A DNA stretch of 64,000 nt from contig DATFFT010000003.1 in NCBI GenBank assembly GCA_035249905.1, positions 1 to 64,000 on the forward strand, read 5' to 3'. The stretch comes from JAOUEA01 sp035249905 (GTDB lineage: Bacteria > Actinomycetota > UBA4738 > HRBIN12). Shown here one piece after another: positions 24,736 to 33,487 of the stretch. Each line of letters opens with the position of its first letter. The stretch's first letter is position 1. Under the pieces are notes generated by a model. That model worked only from the letters and a program-made list of their open reading frames with translations. It did no database searches and was not told the DNA's origin. The position numbers were made by a program, and so were the translations under genes.

Positions 24736-25178
24736 TCGCTCTCCTCCCGTTGCAGTCGGATGTCGGTGGCCCTGATGCACACGCCCATGATCACGTCGAG
24801 CCCACCCTCGGTCGCGATGCGGTAGGCCTCGTCGCTCACGATGCCATCCTGCAGCCACAGCACCTTCGCTCCGATCGCCACCGCGTCGCGCGCAACCTCA
24901 GCAGTCTCCTCGGCCCTGCGGAAGACGTCGACCACGTCGATCCGGATGTCGTCGGGGATGTCGCGCAGCGAGGGATACGCCTGCTCGCCGAGCACCTCGG
25001 TCTCCCGCGGGTTCACCGGCACGATGCGGTAGCCGCGGCGCTGCAGGTACGTGGCCACATCGAGCGATGGCCGGCCGGGTTTCGACGACAGCCCGACGAC
25101 GGCGATCGTGCGCGCCTCGCCGAGCAGTATGCGGAGCTCCCGGTCCTCCGGGACAACGGCGTTCACGGCATCGGCCAC
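24732..25178 (-). CDS. CoA-binding domain protein (YccU type)
   Basis: A 148-residue single-domain Rossmann protein of the CoA-binding family: TIAVVGLSSKPGRPSLDVATYLQRRGYRIVPVNPRE, a central VDVVDVFRRAEET, AKVLWLQDGI, and VIMGVCIRATDIRL at the end. Relatives include the CoA-ligase module of succinyl-CoA synthetase, but free-standing copies have no known reaction. GTG at 25178 is the start: AAGGAG lies 6-8 bases before it, while an earlier Met lies well inside the Nudix gene. It overlaps that gene by 16 bases. Pairing with a CoA-type Nudix hydrolase hints at CoA metabolism. Confidence 0.85.
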   Translation of the reverse strand: MADAVNAVVPEDRELRILLGEARTIAVVGLSSKPGRPSLDVATYLQRRGYRIVPVNPRETEVLGEQAYPSLRDIPDDIRIDVVDVFRRAEETAEVARDAVAIGAKVLWLQDGIVSDEAYRIATEGGLDVIMGVCIRATDIRLQREESE

Positions 25179-25744
25179 GTCGTCTCCTTCCTGATCGTCT
25201 CGAGCAGCGTGTGGAGCATCCACCCCGTCGCACCCCAGACGGTATGCCCGTCGAGCTCGTAGGCGAACCCACGCCAGACGCTACCGCCGGGCCGGTCGTG
25301 GGACACCCGCTGCTCCGCCAGCGCGAGTCGCTCGAGGCCGAAGACGAGCACCTCGTCGATCTCTGCCTCGTTCACGGTGAACCCCGGCGCGTGATCGACC
25401 GTGCCGACGAAGGGCACCACCAGGATGCCGGTGACGAACGTATGCACGGCAGGCAGGGCGCCGAGCACCCTCGGCGTGGAGGGGTCGAGGCCGATCTCCT
25501 CGTGTGCTTCCCGTAGGGCCGTCTCCGCCAGCGTCTCCCCGGGCTCCTGCAGCCCACCGGGGAACGAGATCTCACCCGCGTGGCGCGACAGCGCGGCCGA
25601 GCGGACGGTGAGGATCATCGATGGCTCGGGCTCGAGCACGATCGGAGCCAGGACGGCGGCGAGCCGATCCCCGGCCCCGAGGACGGGCGAAGGATCGGGG
25701 TCGAGGGCTGCCGCGAGCGACGCCGTTGCGTCTGCGTGTAGCAT
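25163..25744 (-). CDS. Nudix hydrolase, CoA pyrophosphatase type (NudL/NUDT7-like)
   Basis: A 193-residue protein. The Nudix box begins at GGLQEPGE and ends REAHEEIG (residues 63-85), with all Glu ligands present. The segment just before it, RSAALSRHAGEISFPGG, is the extra signature of CoA pyrophosphatases, which split CoA or its derivatives to 3',5'-ADP and phosphopantetheine. The ATG lies 8 bases after a TACCAT hexamer and is probably leaderless. It heads the operon with the CoA-binding and DUF4177-like genes, divergent from the M20 gene. Confidence 0.88.
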   Translation of the reverse strand: MLHADATASLAAALDPDPSPVLGAGDRLAAVLAPIVLEPEPSMILTVRSAALSRHAGEISFPGGLQEPGETLAETALREAHEEIGLDPSTPRVLGALPAVHTFVTGILVVPFVGTVDHAPGFTVNEAEIDEVLVFGLERLALAEQRVSHDRPGGSVWRGFAYELDGHTVWGATGWMLHTLLETIRKETTWPMP

Positions 25745-25758
25745 CCCGCGCCATGGTA
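25739..25758. promoter_or_regulatory. Mirror-image leaderless promoter/start pair
   Basis: Plus strand: TAGCAT (25739-25744), 8 bases, ATG of the M20 gene at 25753. Minus strand: TACCAT (25758-25753), 8 bases, ATG of the Nudix gene at 25744. Each start codon is therefore inside the -10 hexamer of the opposite gene. Two polymerases could not occupy it at once. Confidence 0.55.
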
Positions 25759-26943
25759 GAGGAGGCCGTGCTCGACGCCGTCGCCGCCGCCGTCGACCCC
25801 GACGAGTTGCTGGCCTTCGCCCGAGCCCTGATCGCCGCGAAGAGCGAGAACCCCGGAGGCACCGAGGACGAGGCCGCGGGCGTCGCCAGCGAGATCCTCA
25901 CGGGATGCGGTGCCGAGCCGACGATCGTGAGATCGGACGCGGGGCGTCCGAGCGTGGTGGCGGCCGTCGGATCGACCGATGGAGGGCCGAGCCTCGCATG
26001 GAACGGACATCTCGACGTCGTGCCCGCTGGATCGCTCGACACGTGGCGACATGATCCCTGGGCCGGCGTCGTCGACGACGAGGGCTCCCTCGTCGGACGC
26101 GGGGCCTCGGACATGAAGGGACCGGTCGCGGCCGCCCTCGCCGCCGGAACCGCGCTCCGCAGGGTCGGCGTGCCGCTCACGGGCTCGCTCGTGTTCCACC
26201 TCGCCGCCGATGAAGAGCACGCGGGCGTGCACGGCAGCCGCGTGTTGTGGGAACGAGGGCTGCTCACCCAGCAGGCCGCGATCGTCGGCGAGCCCAGCGA
26301 CCTGCAGGTCGGCCTCGCCGAGCGCGGAGGGGGATGGTTCACCGCCACGTCGTACGGGAAGGCCGCACACGGGTCCCAGCCTCACCGCGGCGTGAACGCG
26401 ATCACGTCGATGGCGCGGTTCCTGCTGCGCCTCCCCGAGGTGTTGCCCGACCGCGAACATCCGCTCGTCGGACGCCCCACGGTCAACGCGGCGACGATCT
26501 CGGGGGGCAGCGCTCCCAACGTCGTGCCGGACCGGTGCGAGGTCGCGATCGATCGCCGGATCGTGCCCGGCGAGACCGACCCGGACGAGGTGCGGGCCCC
26601 CTTCGTCGCCCTGGTCGAGGCGCTGCGTGCCGAGCACCCCGAGGTCGAGATCGACGTCTCGCTCCGCGAATGGACCGAGGCGGCCGAGGCGTCTCCCGAC
26701 ACCGAGATCGCCCGTGTCGCCGTCGACGCGTTGGAGGCGGTGACGGGGTCGCGTCCCCCCTTCGTGGGGTTCACCGGCATCACCGACGCGCGCTTCTACA
26801 TCAACCAGGCGGAGATCCCGACGGTGATCTGCGGGCCGGGCTCGCTCACCGTCGCCCACACGGCGAACGAATGGGTGAAGGTCGACGAGCTCGTGGCCGG
26901 CGCCAGGGCGTACGCGAGGATGTTCGCCGCGTTCCTCGCGTGA
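25753..26943 (+). CDS. M20 family deacylase/peptidase (ArgE/DapE type)
   Basis: A 396-residue dinuclear zinc hydrolase. Metal-site motifs are visible: WNGHLDVVPAG (His and Asp ligands, residues 79-89), GRGASDMKGPVAA (bridging Asp), AADEEHAG (catalytic Glu pair) and the C-terminal VAHTANEW His. Residues 185-300 form the dimerisation lid. Members cleave N-acyl amino acids (acetylornithine, succinyl-diaminopimelate) or peptides; the substrate cannot be told here. It starts from the shared promoter block with the Nudix gene. Confidence 0.88.
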   Translation: MVEEAVLDAVAAAVDPDELLAFARALIAAKSENPGGTEDEAAGVASEILTGCGAEPTIVRSDAGRPSVVAAVGSTDGGPSLAWNGHLDVVPAGSLDTWRHDPWAGVVDDEGSLVGRGASDMKGPVAAALAAGTALRRVGVPLTGSLVFHLAADEEHAGVHGSRVLWERGLLTQQAAIVGEPSDLQVGLAERGGGWFTATSYGKAAHGSQPHRGVNAITSMARFLLRLPEVLPDREHPLVGRPTVNAATISGGSAPNVVPDRCEVAIDRRIVPGETDPDEVRAPFVALVEALRAEHPEVEIDVSLREWTEAAEASPDTEIARVAVDALEAVTGSRPPFVGFTGITDARFYINQAEIPTVICGPGSLTVAHTANEWVKVDELVAGARAYARMFAAFLA

Positions 26944-26976
26944 GATCACGCGCTTCGCGTTCGGCCTCCCGCGACG

Positions 26977-26982
26977 TATCCT
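26977..26982 (+). promoter_or_regulatory. -10-like hexamer before erpA
   Basis: TATCCT lies 8 bases before the ATG at 26991. The spacer contains GGAAGG, so the start could be read either leaderless or by a ribosome-binding site on a longer transcript. Confidence 0.4.
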
Positions 26983-26990
26983 GGAAGGCG

Positions 26991-27338
26991 ATGGACACCG
27001 CGACGACTCCACCGATCGTCGTCACCGAGGCCGCCGCCACGAAAGCACGCGCGCTGGCCGAGCGCGACGGACGCCCCGGCGCCGCCCTGCGCGTGCGCGT
27101 GACCGCCGGCGGTTGCTCCGGCTTCAGCTACGAGCTGACGCTCGAGGACGCCCCGGCCGACGACGATCACGTGGTGGACGGTCCGGGCGGCTTCCGGGTG
27201 CTCGTCGACCCCGCGAGCGTGCCGATCGTCGCCGGCTCCACGCTCGAGTTCAACGACTCGATGCTGGGCGGCGGCCTGAAGATGGTGAACCCGCAGGTCA
27301 AGCACGAGTGCGCGTGCGGGGAATCCTTCAGCATCTAG
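26991..27338 (+). CDS. erpA: Iron-sulfur cluster insertion protein (HesB/IscA/ErpA family)
   Basis: A 115-residue A-type carrier that passes [4Fe-4S] clusters to target enzymes. The three conserved cysteines are present: one in GGCSGFSYEL (residue 43) and two in HECACGESF near the C-terminus. LEFNDSMLGGGLKMVNP is the family core. The gene lies between the M20 hydrolase and the iron-sulfur FrhB-like protein; IspH and the ferredoxin in this window are possible clients. Confidence 0.92.
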   Translation: MDTATTPPIVVTEAAATKARALAERDGRPGAALRVRVTAGGCSGFSYELTLEDAPADDDHVVDGPGGFRVLVDPASVPIVAGSTLEFNDSMLGGGLKMVNPQVKHECACGESFSI

Positions 27339-27393
27339 AAGAGCGTCCCCTCGTCGACGGGCGTCCGCAACCGGACCCCACGACGACGTCAGC

Positions 27394-27399
27394 TATGCT
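27394..27399 (+). promoter_or_regulatory. -10-like hexamer of the FrhB-like gene
   Basis: TATGCT lies 7 bases before the ATG at 27407. An in-frame ATG at 27395 lies inside this hexamer, so 27407 is the better start. Confidence 0.45.
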
Positions 27400-27406
27400 G
27401 CAGTCG

Positions 27407-28537
27407 ATGCCCGCCCCTGCAGACAAGACACAGTGGAAGCATCTCTACGACGAGGTCGTCACGACCGGCTTGTGCACGGGATGCACCGCCTGCATCGTCG
27501 CGTGCCCCTTCCACGTGCTGGGCTATGAGGACGACCTTCCTGTGCAGCTGCAGGACGAGGGGCCCGATCATTGCTCCCACGGCGACAAGGGGTGCTCGCT
27601 CTGCACGCTCGCGTGTCCGCGGTTCCGGGATTGGGAATCGGAGATCGACACGACCCTGTTCGGCATGGCCCGCACGCCCGACGAGGTGATCGGCAAGCAC
27701 CGCGAGATCGTGCTCGCCCGTGCGGCCGATCCCGAGATGCTGATGAACGGCCAGGACGGCGGCGTGGTGTCCGCGCTGCTGATCTGGGGACTGCGAACCG
27801 GGCAGATCGACGGGGCCTGTACGTCGAAGCTCTCGGACGAGAGCCCCTGGGACGCGGAGCCCACGGTGGTGACCGATGCGCGAGGCGTGCTCGACACCGC
27901 CGGCTCGCGGTACACCTACTCGGCGAACCCGCTCGCGCTCCTGCAGGCGGCCGAGATGGGTCTGTCGAACGTGGCGCTCGTCGGCATGAGCTGCCAGGCG
28001 AGCGTCACCGGTTCCATGGAAGCCCGCAGGGTGAACAAGTGGCGGAGGAAGATCGCCTGGACGTTCGGGCTGCTCTGCTCGAAGACGTTCACCTACGACG
28101 GCCTCATGGTGCAGATCGCTCAGGAGGAGCTCGGCCTCGATCTCGATCATCTTGCCCGGGTGAACGTGAAGGGCAAGCTGCTGTTCTACACCGACGAGGG
28201 CGACGAGATCACCTACTCGTTGAAGGACGCGCACCGGTTCACCAGGCCGGGCTGCTTGCGGTGCCCCGACTTCGCCGCGGAGCACGCCGACATCTCCTTC
28301 GGTGGTCTGGGCCAGTCCGACGGTTGGACGCTCACGATCGTGCGGACCGATCGAGGCGCCGAGATCTGGGAGCGAGCGCTCGCCGAGGGCATCGTGCAGG
28401 CCCGGCCCGCGTCCGAGGATCCCAAGGCCGTCGAGCTCATGTTCAAGCTGGCGGCGAAGTCCCGTGAGCGGTGGCCCGAAGCCGGCGAGATCGCCTCCGC
28501 CGGAACCTCACCCGGCTTGATCCCCCATCCGGCCTAG
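27407..28537 (+). CDS. Coenzyme F420 hydrogenase/dehydrogenase beta-subunit family protein (FrhB-like)
   Basis: A 376-residue iron-sulfur flavoprotein. A four-cysteine cluster motif is at C23-x2-C26-x2-C29-x3-C33-P, and a second group follows in HCSHGDKGCSLCTLACP. The central and C-terminal parts (GQDGGVVSALLIWGL, VALVGMSCQAS, CLRCPDFAAEHADISFGGLG) are the FrhB N and C domains, which bind FAD and pass electrons to or from F420 or ferredoxin. No partner subunit is adjacent, so it may act alone as an F420- or ferredoxin-linked oxidoreductase. No transmembrane segment. Confidence 0.85.
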   Translation: MPAPADKTQWKHLYDEVVTTGLCTGCTACIVACPFHVLGYEDDLPVQLQDEGPDHCSHGDKGCSLCTLACPRFRDWESEIDTTLFGMARTPDEVIGKHREIVLARAADPEMLMNGQDGGVVSALLIWGLRTGQIDGACTSKLSDESPWDAEPTVVTDARGVLDTAGSRYTYSANPLALLQAAEMGLSNVALVGMSCQASVTGSMEARRVNKWRRKIAWTFGLLCSKTFTYDGLMVQIAQEELGLDLDHLARVNVKGKLLFYTDEGDEITYSLKDAHRFTRPGCLRCPDFAAEHADISFGGLGQSDGWTLTIVRTDRGAEIWERALAEGIVQARPASEDPKAVELMFKLAAKSRERWPEAGEIASAGTSPGLIPHPA

Positions 28538-28646
28538 TCCGGGCGACCGTCTACACCCCGGTCCGAGACCGTCCGATAGACGTCGTGTGGACGCTGCCCG
28601 GCGCCCTGCGGCCACACGCGGCCGGCCTTCGGGACGAGGAGACGAG

Positions 28647-30803
28647 ATGGACGTGGTGCGCGCGGCCCCCGATGCCGCCTCGCGGCAGGGCGCTGTGCTC
28701 GAGGCCGTGGCGTTCGCCGCCGAGCGGCTGCTCCTCGCGGCGGACTGGCGAACCGCGGCGGACGAGGTGCTCGCTCACATGGGGTTCGCTGCGGGCGTTT
28801 CGCGCTCCTACGTGATCGAGAACCGGGCCGACACCGGAGGCGGTGATCCGGGCACGATCCGGCACGAGTGGCACACCCCGAACACGGGAGCCGGGCCGCC
28901 GGATCCGACCCCTCAGGCGGTGTCCCGGGACGCGATGCCCGCCCGATGGGCCGCGTTGCACGCCCGCGGCGAGTCGATCGTGGGCAAGGTCGCCGACCTG
29001 CCCGCTGCCGAGAGGCCGTGGCTGACGGCGAGGGGGGTGCAAGCGGTCGCCGAACATCCCATCTTCGTCGGCGACGAATGGTGGGGCGCGATCGGCTTCC
29101 ACGACTGCGAGCGGGAACGCGTGTGGGGGTCGGAGCTCGATGCGCTGCGGGCTGCGGCGACCGTGATCGGCGCCGCGGTCACCCGGCAGCGGATCGAAGG
29201 CGAGCGGCGCAGGGCGGAACAACGGTGGCGGCAGGTGATCGAACACATCCCTGCGGTCACCTACACCGATGTGGTGGCCGGCCCCGGCGACGTGCGCATG
29301 GAATTCGTGAGCCCGCAGATCCGCACGATCCTCGGCTACGACCCGCAGCGCTTCCTCGACGACCCGGCCTTCTGGTTCAGCCTGATCCACCCCGACGACC
29401 TTGCCCGGCTCGAGTCGTCGGGCATCCTCGAGGCCGCGGACGTCGGGACGTTCGACGAGGTGTACCGCATGCGAGCGGCCGACGGCGCGGATCGATGGAT
29501 CCACGACACGTCGACCCCGGTGTTCCGCGATGACGGAAGCCTCGACCACTTCCTCGGGTTCATGATCGACATCACGGAACGCATGCGGGCCCAGGAGCTC
29601 GTCCGCGAGGCCGAGGAGCGATATCGGCTGCTGGTGGAGCGAACCCCGGCGGTCACGTACACCGCGACGATCGCCGACCTGTACGACCCCGGGTCGGTGA
29701 CCGCGTACATGAGCCCGCAGATCGAGCGGCTGCTGGGCTACCCGCTCGGATCCTGGCAGCGGCCCGGCTTCTGGCGCGAGGTACTGCATCCCGATGACCT
29801 CGGCGCGGTCATGGCCGAGCGGGAGCGGACCAACGCCTCGGGCGAGCCGTATCGGCAGGAGTACCGCTTGATCGCCGCCGACGCCAGGATGGTCTGGATC
29901 CACGACGAGTCCGTGGTGGTGCAGGATGCGCACGGCGGATCCGCGTACCGGCAGGGCGTGATGCTCGACATCACCGAACGGAAGGAGTCGCAGGCGCATC
30001 TGGAACGAGCGCTCGACGTCGAGCGCGAGGCCGCCCAGCGACTGCGATCGCTGGACGAGATGAAGAACACGTTCCTGCAGGCCGTCTCCCACGACCTCCG
30101 CACGCCGCTCGCGGCGATCCTCGGCCTCGCGATCACCCTCGAGCGAGGCGATGTCGCGCTCGATGAGACCGACGCCCGCGATCTCGCCGGGCGCATCGCC
30201 GCCAACGCTCGGCGCCTCGAACGGCTCGTGACGAACCTGCTCGACATGGACCGGCTGGCTCGCGGCATCGTCTCCCCACAGCTCGACGAGACCGACGTCG
30301 GCGCCCTCGTGGGCCGGGTGGCGGCCGAGTCGGAGCTCGTTCCCTACGACCGCCTCGTGATGCAGCTGGCCACGGTCGTCCAGCCGATCGACGCGGCGAA
30401 GGTCGAACGCATCGTCGAGAACCTGCTCGCCAACGCCGTACGGCATGCGTCGGCAACCGCCACCGTCTGGGTGCGCGTGGAGCCCGATCCGTCCGGCGTC
30501 GTGATCGCGATCGAGGACGATGGTCCGGGGGTGCCCGAAGAGCTCCGCGAGACGATCTTCGAGCCGTTCCGGCAGGGTCCGAATGCCCCGCGACACTCCC
30601 CCGGCGTCGGCGTCGGACTGACGCTCGTCCACCGGTTCGCCGAGCTTCAGGGGGGCCGGGCCTGGGTGCAGGAGCGGCGAGGAGGGGGCGCCTCCTTCCG
30701 GGTCTTCCTACCCTCCGAACCGGTGGGCGACGTGCCGCCTGCCGACGACTCCCTCGGCCAGGGCGCGCTCGGACTGCTCCCCGCCGAACCCCCGGCAGGC
30801 TGA
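28647..30803 (+). CDS. GAF-PAS-PAS sensor histidine kinase
   Basis: A 718-residue cytoplasmic kinase with no membrane helix. Order: GAF-like sensor (15-180), two PAS domains (about 190-310 and 320-445, both with SPQI, GY and HPDDL motifs and ending in DITER), HisKA with H482 in AVSHDLRTPL, and an ATPase domain with N-box NLLANAVRH (592-600), DDGPG (624-628) and GVGVGLTL. The tandem PAS pair looks like an internal duplication. GAGGAG precedes the ATG. No response regulator is adjacent; the two orphan REC proteins at 17517-19740 are conceivable targets. Confidence 0.92.
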   Translation: MDVVRAAPDAASRQGAVLEAVAFAAERLLLAADWRTAADEVLAHMGFAAGVSRSYVIENRADTGGGDPGTIRHEWHTPNTGAGPPDPTPQAVSRDAMPARWAALHARGESIVGKVADLPAAERPWLTARGVQAVAEHPIFVGDEWWGAIGFHDCERERVWGSELDALRAAATVIGAAVTRQRIEGERRRAEQRWRQVIEHIPAVTYTDVVAGPGDVRMEFVSPQIRTILGYDPQRFLDDPAFWFSLIHPDDLARLESSGILEAADVGTFDEVYRMRAADGADRWIHDTSTPVFRDDGSLDHFLGFMIDITERMRAQELVREAEERYRLLVERTPAVTYTATIADLYDPGSVTAYMSPQIERLLGYPLGSWQRPGFWREVLHPDDLGAVMAERERTNASGEPYRQEYRLIAADARMVWIHDESVVVQDAHGGSAYRQGVMLDITERKESQAHLERALDVEREAAQRLRSLDEMKNTFLQAVSHDLRTPLAAILGLAITLERGDVALDETDARDLAGRIAANARRLERLVTNLLDMDRLARGIVSPQLDETDVGALVGRVAAESELVPYDRLVMQLATVVQPIDAAKVERIVENLLANAVRHASATATVWVRVEPDPSGVVIAIEDDGPGVPEELRETIFEPFRQGPNAPRHSPGVGVGLTLVHRFAELQGGRAWVQERRGGGASFRVFLPSEPVGDVPPADDSLGQGALGLLPAEPPAG

Positions 30804-30816
30804 GACGCTCCCTGCC

Positions 30817-32895
30817 TCAAGCCCCCGCGCTGAACGCGAGATCCGCGACGTCGATCACGCCGGCGTCGACCCGGTCGAAGGAGATCACGACCTCCCTCAC
30901 GTCGGAGAGATCGACGCCTGCGAACACATCGAGCGGGAACCGAAGCTGCTGCAGGATCACGTGGCCCGTGAATCGATGGACACCCTTCGGGAACCGCAGC
31001 GCCTCGTTCCCGACGGTCGATGCAGGCACCGCGACCCGGGCTCCGTCGCCGTCGACGAGCGAGACCGAGAGATCCTGGTACCGGATGCCGGAATTGGCTC
31101 GGTACCCCGGGTTCACGGCGACCCGGAACTGCAGCGCATCGAACGCGACTACGTCGGTCGCCGTGCCGAGATCGAAGTGGACCTCGCCCTGGGAGCCGGC
31201 CCAGCCGAACACCCCCCGCGACAGGCCGGGGAGATGGACGTCGCTGAACGAAAGGTCGCCCGGCACGCAGGGCACCTCGACCGTGTTCGCGCACCAGGCG
31301 AGCAGGGAGAGGCCGGACGCGGTGACGTCGTCCTCGACCTCGGTTCGCCCGATCGAACGCGACGCCGTGAACCGGTCGATGTCGAGCCTTCGGCCCGGAA
31401 GATCCGGTGCCATGAAGGACATCAGCGCGCGGGAGGGATCGATGCGCCTGGGCGTCGCGGCTCCCGTCCACACGGGGTCCAGGCCGATCTCTCCGCCCAG
31501 GTACCGGCGGAAGTACGACACGATGTACGCGGCCCCGACCCGGCGCTGTTGGGACGGCGTGAGCTTGCCGGCGCATCTGCCGAAGGTGTCGTCGAAGGCG
31601 CCGGGGAACCCGAAAGCGGGCGTCCAGACCGAGTTGAAGAAGTTGTGGTTCGCCCCGAAGAGCGTGAGGACGTGCTTCGGCCTGGGGTCGCCCGGCACCC
31701 GGTACCGGGCATCGTCGAAGAAGTGCACGCCCTGCAGATCGAAGACGTCACCGTCGCAGTACGGCAGGACGACCGAGAGCGGTACGCGGTTCACGGTCAC
31801 GCGCGTGAAGTCGACGGGCGCCAGGGGAAGGACCGCGTCGATCCCGTAGGGATCGTCGCGTTGCCGGTCGACGATCACGTGCCACACGACGCCTTCGCCG
31901 CCACGGGAATGGCCCATCGTGCCGATACGGCTCATGTCGACCTTCCCGGCGAAGCGGTCGCCGAACGGCTCTCCACCGACCGTCGACCAGGTCTGCCAGA
32001 GATCCAGATGGTGCTCGAGCAGCTCCCCCCGTTGGCGCATCCCGGTGTCGGCGAGCCGGTTGCCGTGAACGTTCACCCCGTTCGCGCTGACCGACACGAC
32101 GATGTAGCCGTAGCTCGCCAGGCGGGAGGCCGCGTAGTCGTACCCCTCGTGGTTGGGCAGCGGCTTCCAGCCGCGGCGGCACGGCCATCGGTACCCTGCC
32201 CGATCCCTCCGGAAGCACGATGAATGGTTGCCGTGCATGAACAGCACGATCGGGTAGGGACCGTCGGGAAGACCGGCCGGGAGATGGACGCTGGCCCTGA
32301 CCTCGACCTTCGCTCCCAGGCCGGTGGGCTGGAACGCCCGGTCTCCGAAGTCGTAGCGGCGCCGGACGACGTCGTAGGGCCCTGGCGACGGGAGCTGCCG
32401 GATCCGTCGGATCGAGGGGGGGCGCAACGCCGATGCGGAGCTCTCCTCCGCGAGACGGCCACCGTAGGTCAGCCCCAGCCGGCCGGAGGCGACCGATCGG
32501 TCGGTGGTGAGGGCGACGACCGAACGCAGGTCGGGTGAGGGCACCGCCACGGCGACCGCGGCGCCGTCGACCGTCATCACGTAGGGAAGGGCTCGCGGCG
32601 CGTATCGTCCCTCGATCGTGACCCGATACACGCGGCTCGGCACGTCCGCGCTTCGCACGGTGGCCGGCACGCGCACCGACTCCACGGTGGCGCCGATCCC
32701 CGAGCGGATCGTGCGGCCCGAGAGGCGCTGGACCACCTCGGCGACGTCGGCCGGCAGCACGGGCTCGACGGCCAGCGCGGGGTTCTGCGGCTCCTGGGCG
32801 GTGGCACCGACGGGAACGAGCGACGCAGACAGCGCGAGCGAGGTCGCGACCAGGGTTGCCCGCGATGGCCCCGGTCGGCGTCTCCGTCGGATCAA
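30817..32895 (-). CDS. Large secreted alpha/beta hydrolase
   Basis: A 692-residue exported protein. The signal peptide (RR-rich start, hydrophobic to VGATAQ) covers about residues 1-34. A unique N-terminal region is followed by an alpha/beta hydrolase core: YPIVLFMHGNHSSC (oxyanion loop), nucleophile elbow GTMGHSRGGEGV, and GANHNFF near the catalytic His. The last 200 residues are beta-rich and look like a lectin or jelly-roll add-on (VNPGYRANSGIRYQDLSVSL). Substrate unknown; polyester or lipid esters are possible. The start appears to be TTG. Confidence 0.8.
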   Translation of the reverse strand: MIRRRRRPGPSRATLVATSLALSASLVPVGATAQEPQNPALAVEPVLPADVAEVVQRLSGRTIRSGIGATVESVRVPATVRSADVPSRVYRVTIEGRYAPRALPYVMTVDGAAVAVAVPSPDLRSVVALTTDRSVASGRLGLTYGGRLAEESSASALRPPSIRRIRQLPSPGPYDVVRRRYDFGDRAFQPTGLGAKVEVRASVHLPAGLPDGPYPIVLFMHGNHSSCFRRDRAGYRWPCRRGWKPLPNHEGYDYAASRLASYGYIVVSVSANGVNVHGNRLADTGMRQRGELLEHHLDLWQTWSTVGGEPFGDRFAGKVDMSRIGTMGHSRGGEGVVWHVIVDRQRDDPYGIDAVLPLAPVDFTRVTVNRVPLSVVLPYCDGDVFDLQGVHFFDDARYRVPGDPRPKHVLTLFGANHNFFNSVWTPAFGFPGAFDDTFGRCAGKLTPSQQRRVGAAYIVSYFRRYLGGEIGLDPVWTGAATPRRIDPSRALMSFMAPDLPGRRLDIDRFTASRSIGRTEVEDDVTASGLSLLAWCANTVEVPCVPGDLSFSDVHLPGLSRGVFGWAGSQGEVHFDLGTATDVVAFDALQFRVAVNPGYRANSGIRYQDLSVSLVDGDGARVAVPASTVGNEALRFPKGVHRFTGHVILQQLRFPLDVFAGVDLSDVREVVISFDRVDAGVIDVADLAFSAGA

Positions 32896-32983
32896 CTCAC
32901 CTCGCCTTCGGTTCGGTTCGGGGCAATCCTGTCACGTGAACGAGCGAGCGTCCCGCCGGGAAGAAGGCTCCGGCACGCGTGCC

Positions 32984-33010
32984 GAGGGCCCGGGCGAAGC
33001 CCGGGCCCTC
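32984..33010 (-). terminator. Perfect 12-bp hairpin after the ferredoxin gene
   Basis: GAGGGCCCGGGC, loop GAA, then the exact complement. It lies 25 bases past the ferredoxin stop. The following minus-strand bases are not a T-run, so it is a strong hairpin without the classic U-tail; a second small palindrome (GGCACGCGTGCC) follows. Confidence 0.6.
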
Positions 33011-33035
33011 GTGCGAACGACCTGGTTCCCGGACG

Positions 33036-33362
33036 CTAGACAGCCTGCCAGCCGGCGACCACGGGGTGGTCGACGGCGGCCGGGCCGACCTGTGCGGCGC
33101 CGCCGGGTGAGCCCATGCCGCTCACGTCGTCGTTGAAGAACTCCGCGTTGATCGGCGTGAACTGCTTCCAGTCGCCCGGCACGTCGTCCTCGTAGAAGAT
33201 CGCGGTCACGGGGCACGCAGGCTCGCACGCCCCGCAGTCGACGCACTCGTCGGGCTGGATGTAGAGCATGCGAGGCCCCTCGTAGATGCAGTCCACGGGA
33301 CACTCGTCGACGCAGGCGCGGTCCTTCACGTCGATGCACGGCTCTGCGATCGTGTAGGTCAT
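33036..33362 (-). CDS. fdxA: Seven-iron ferredoxin [3Fe-4S][4Fe-4S]
   Basis: A 108-residue electron carrier. The first cluster region has C9, C17, C21 and C25 (CVDECPVDC with one extra residue spacing typical for the 3Fe site), and the second is CVDCGACEPACP (C40-C50). PVDCIYEG and YIQPDECVDCG are diagnostic of the FdxA type of actinobacteria, which serves oxidoreductases and P450 systems. The C-terminal 45 residues are less conserved and Gly/Pro-rich. It is monocistronic, with its own promoter and hairpin. Confidence 0.94.
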   Translation of the reverse strand: MTYTIAEPCIDVKDRACVDECPVDCIYEGPRMLYIQPDECVDCGACEPACPVTAIFYEDDVPGDWKQFTPINAEFFNDDVSGMGSPGGAAQVGPAAVDHPVVAGWQAV

Positions 33363-33403
33363 GCCATAAACCCCTTTTCCACGGTGTCAGCCTTGCAAAC
33401 CCC

Positions 33404-33431
33404 AGTGTACGCGTCGGCCGGCCGACTGCAA
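33404..33431 (-). promoter_or_regulatory. Candidate promoter of the ferredoxin gene
   Basis: On the minus strand TTGCAG (33431-33426) and TACACT (33409-33404) are 16 bases apart. The ATG is 41 bases downstream behind AAAAGGGG, so this gene has a normal leader. Confidence 0.35.
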
Positions 33432-33487
33432 CCGACGGATGCGACCCGCTGTTGTCGTGGCGGCCAGGCAGTGCCATCGTCGCGGCC

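Noticed and set aside
24732..25223. Longer start for the CoA-binding protein (Met at 25223)
   Set aside because: It would overlap the Nudix coding region by 61 bases without a ribosome-binding site; GTG at 25178 has AAGGAG in place.
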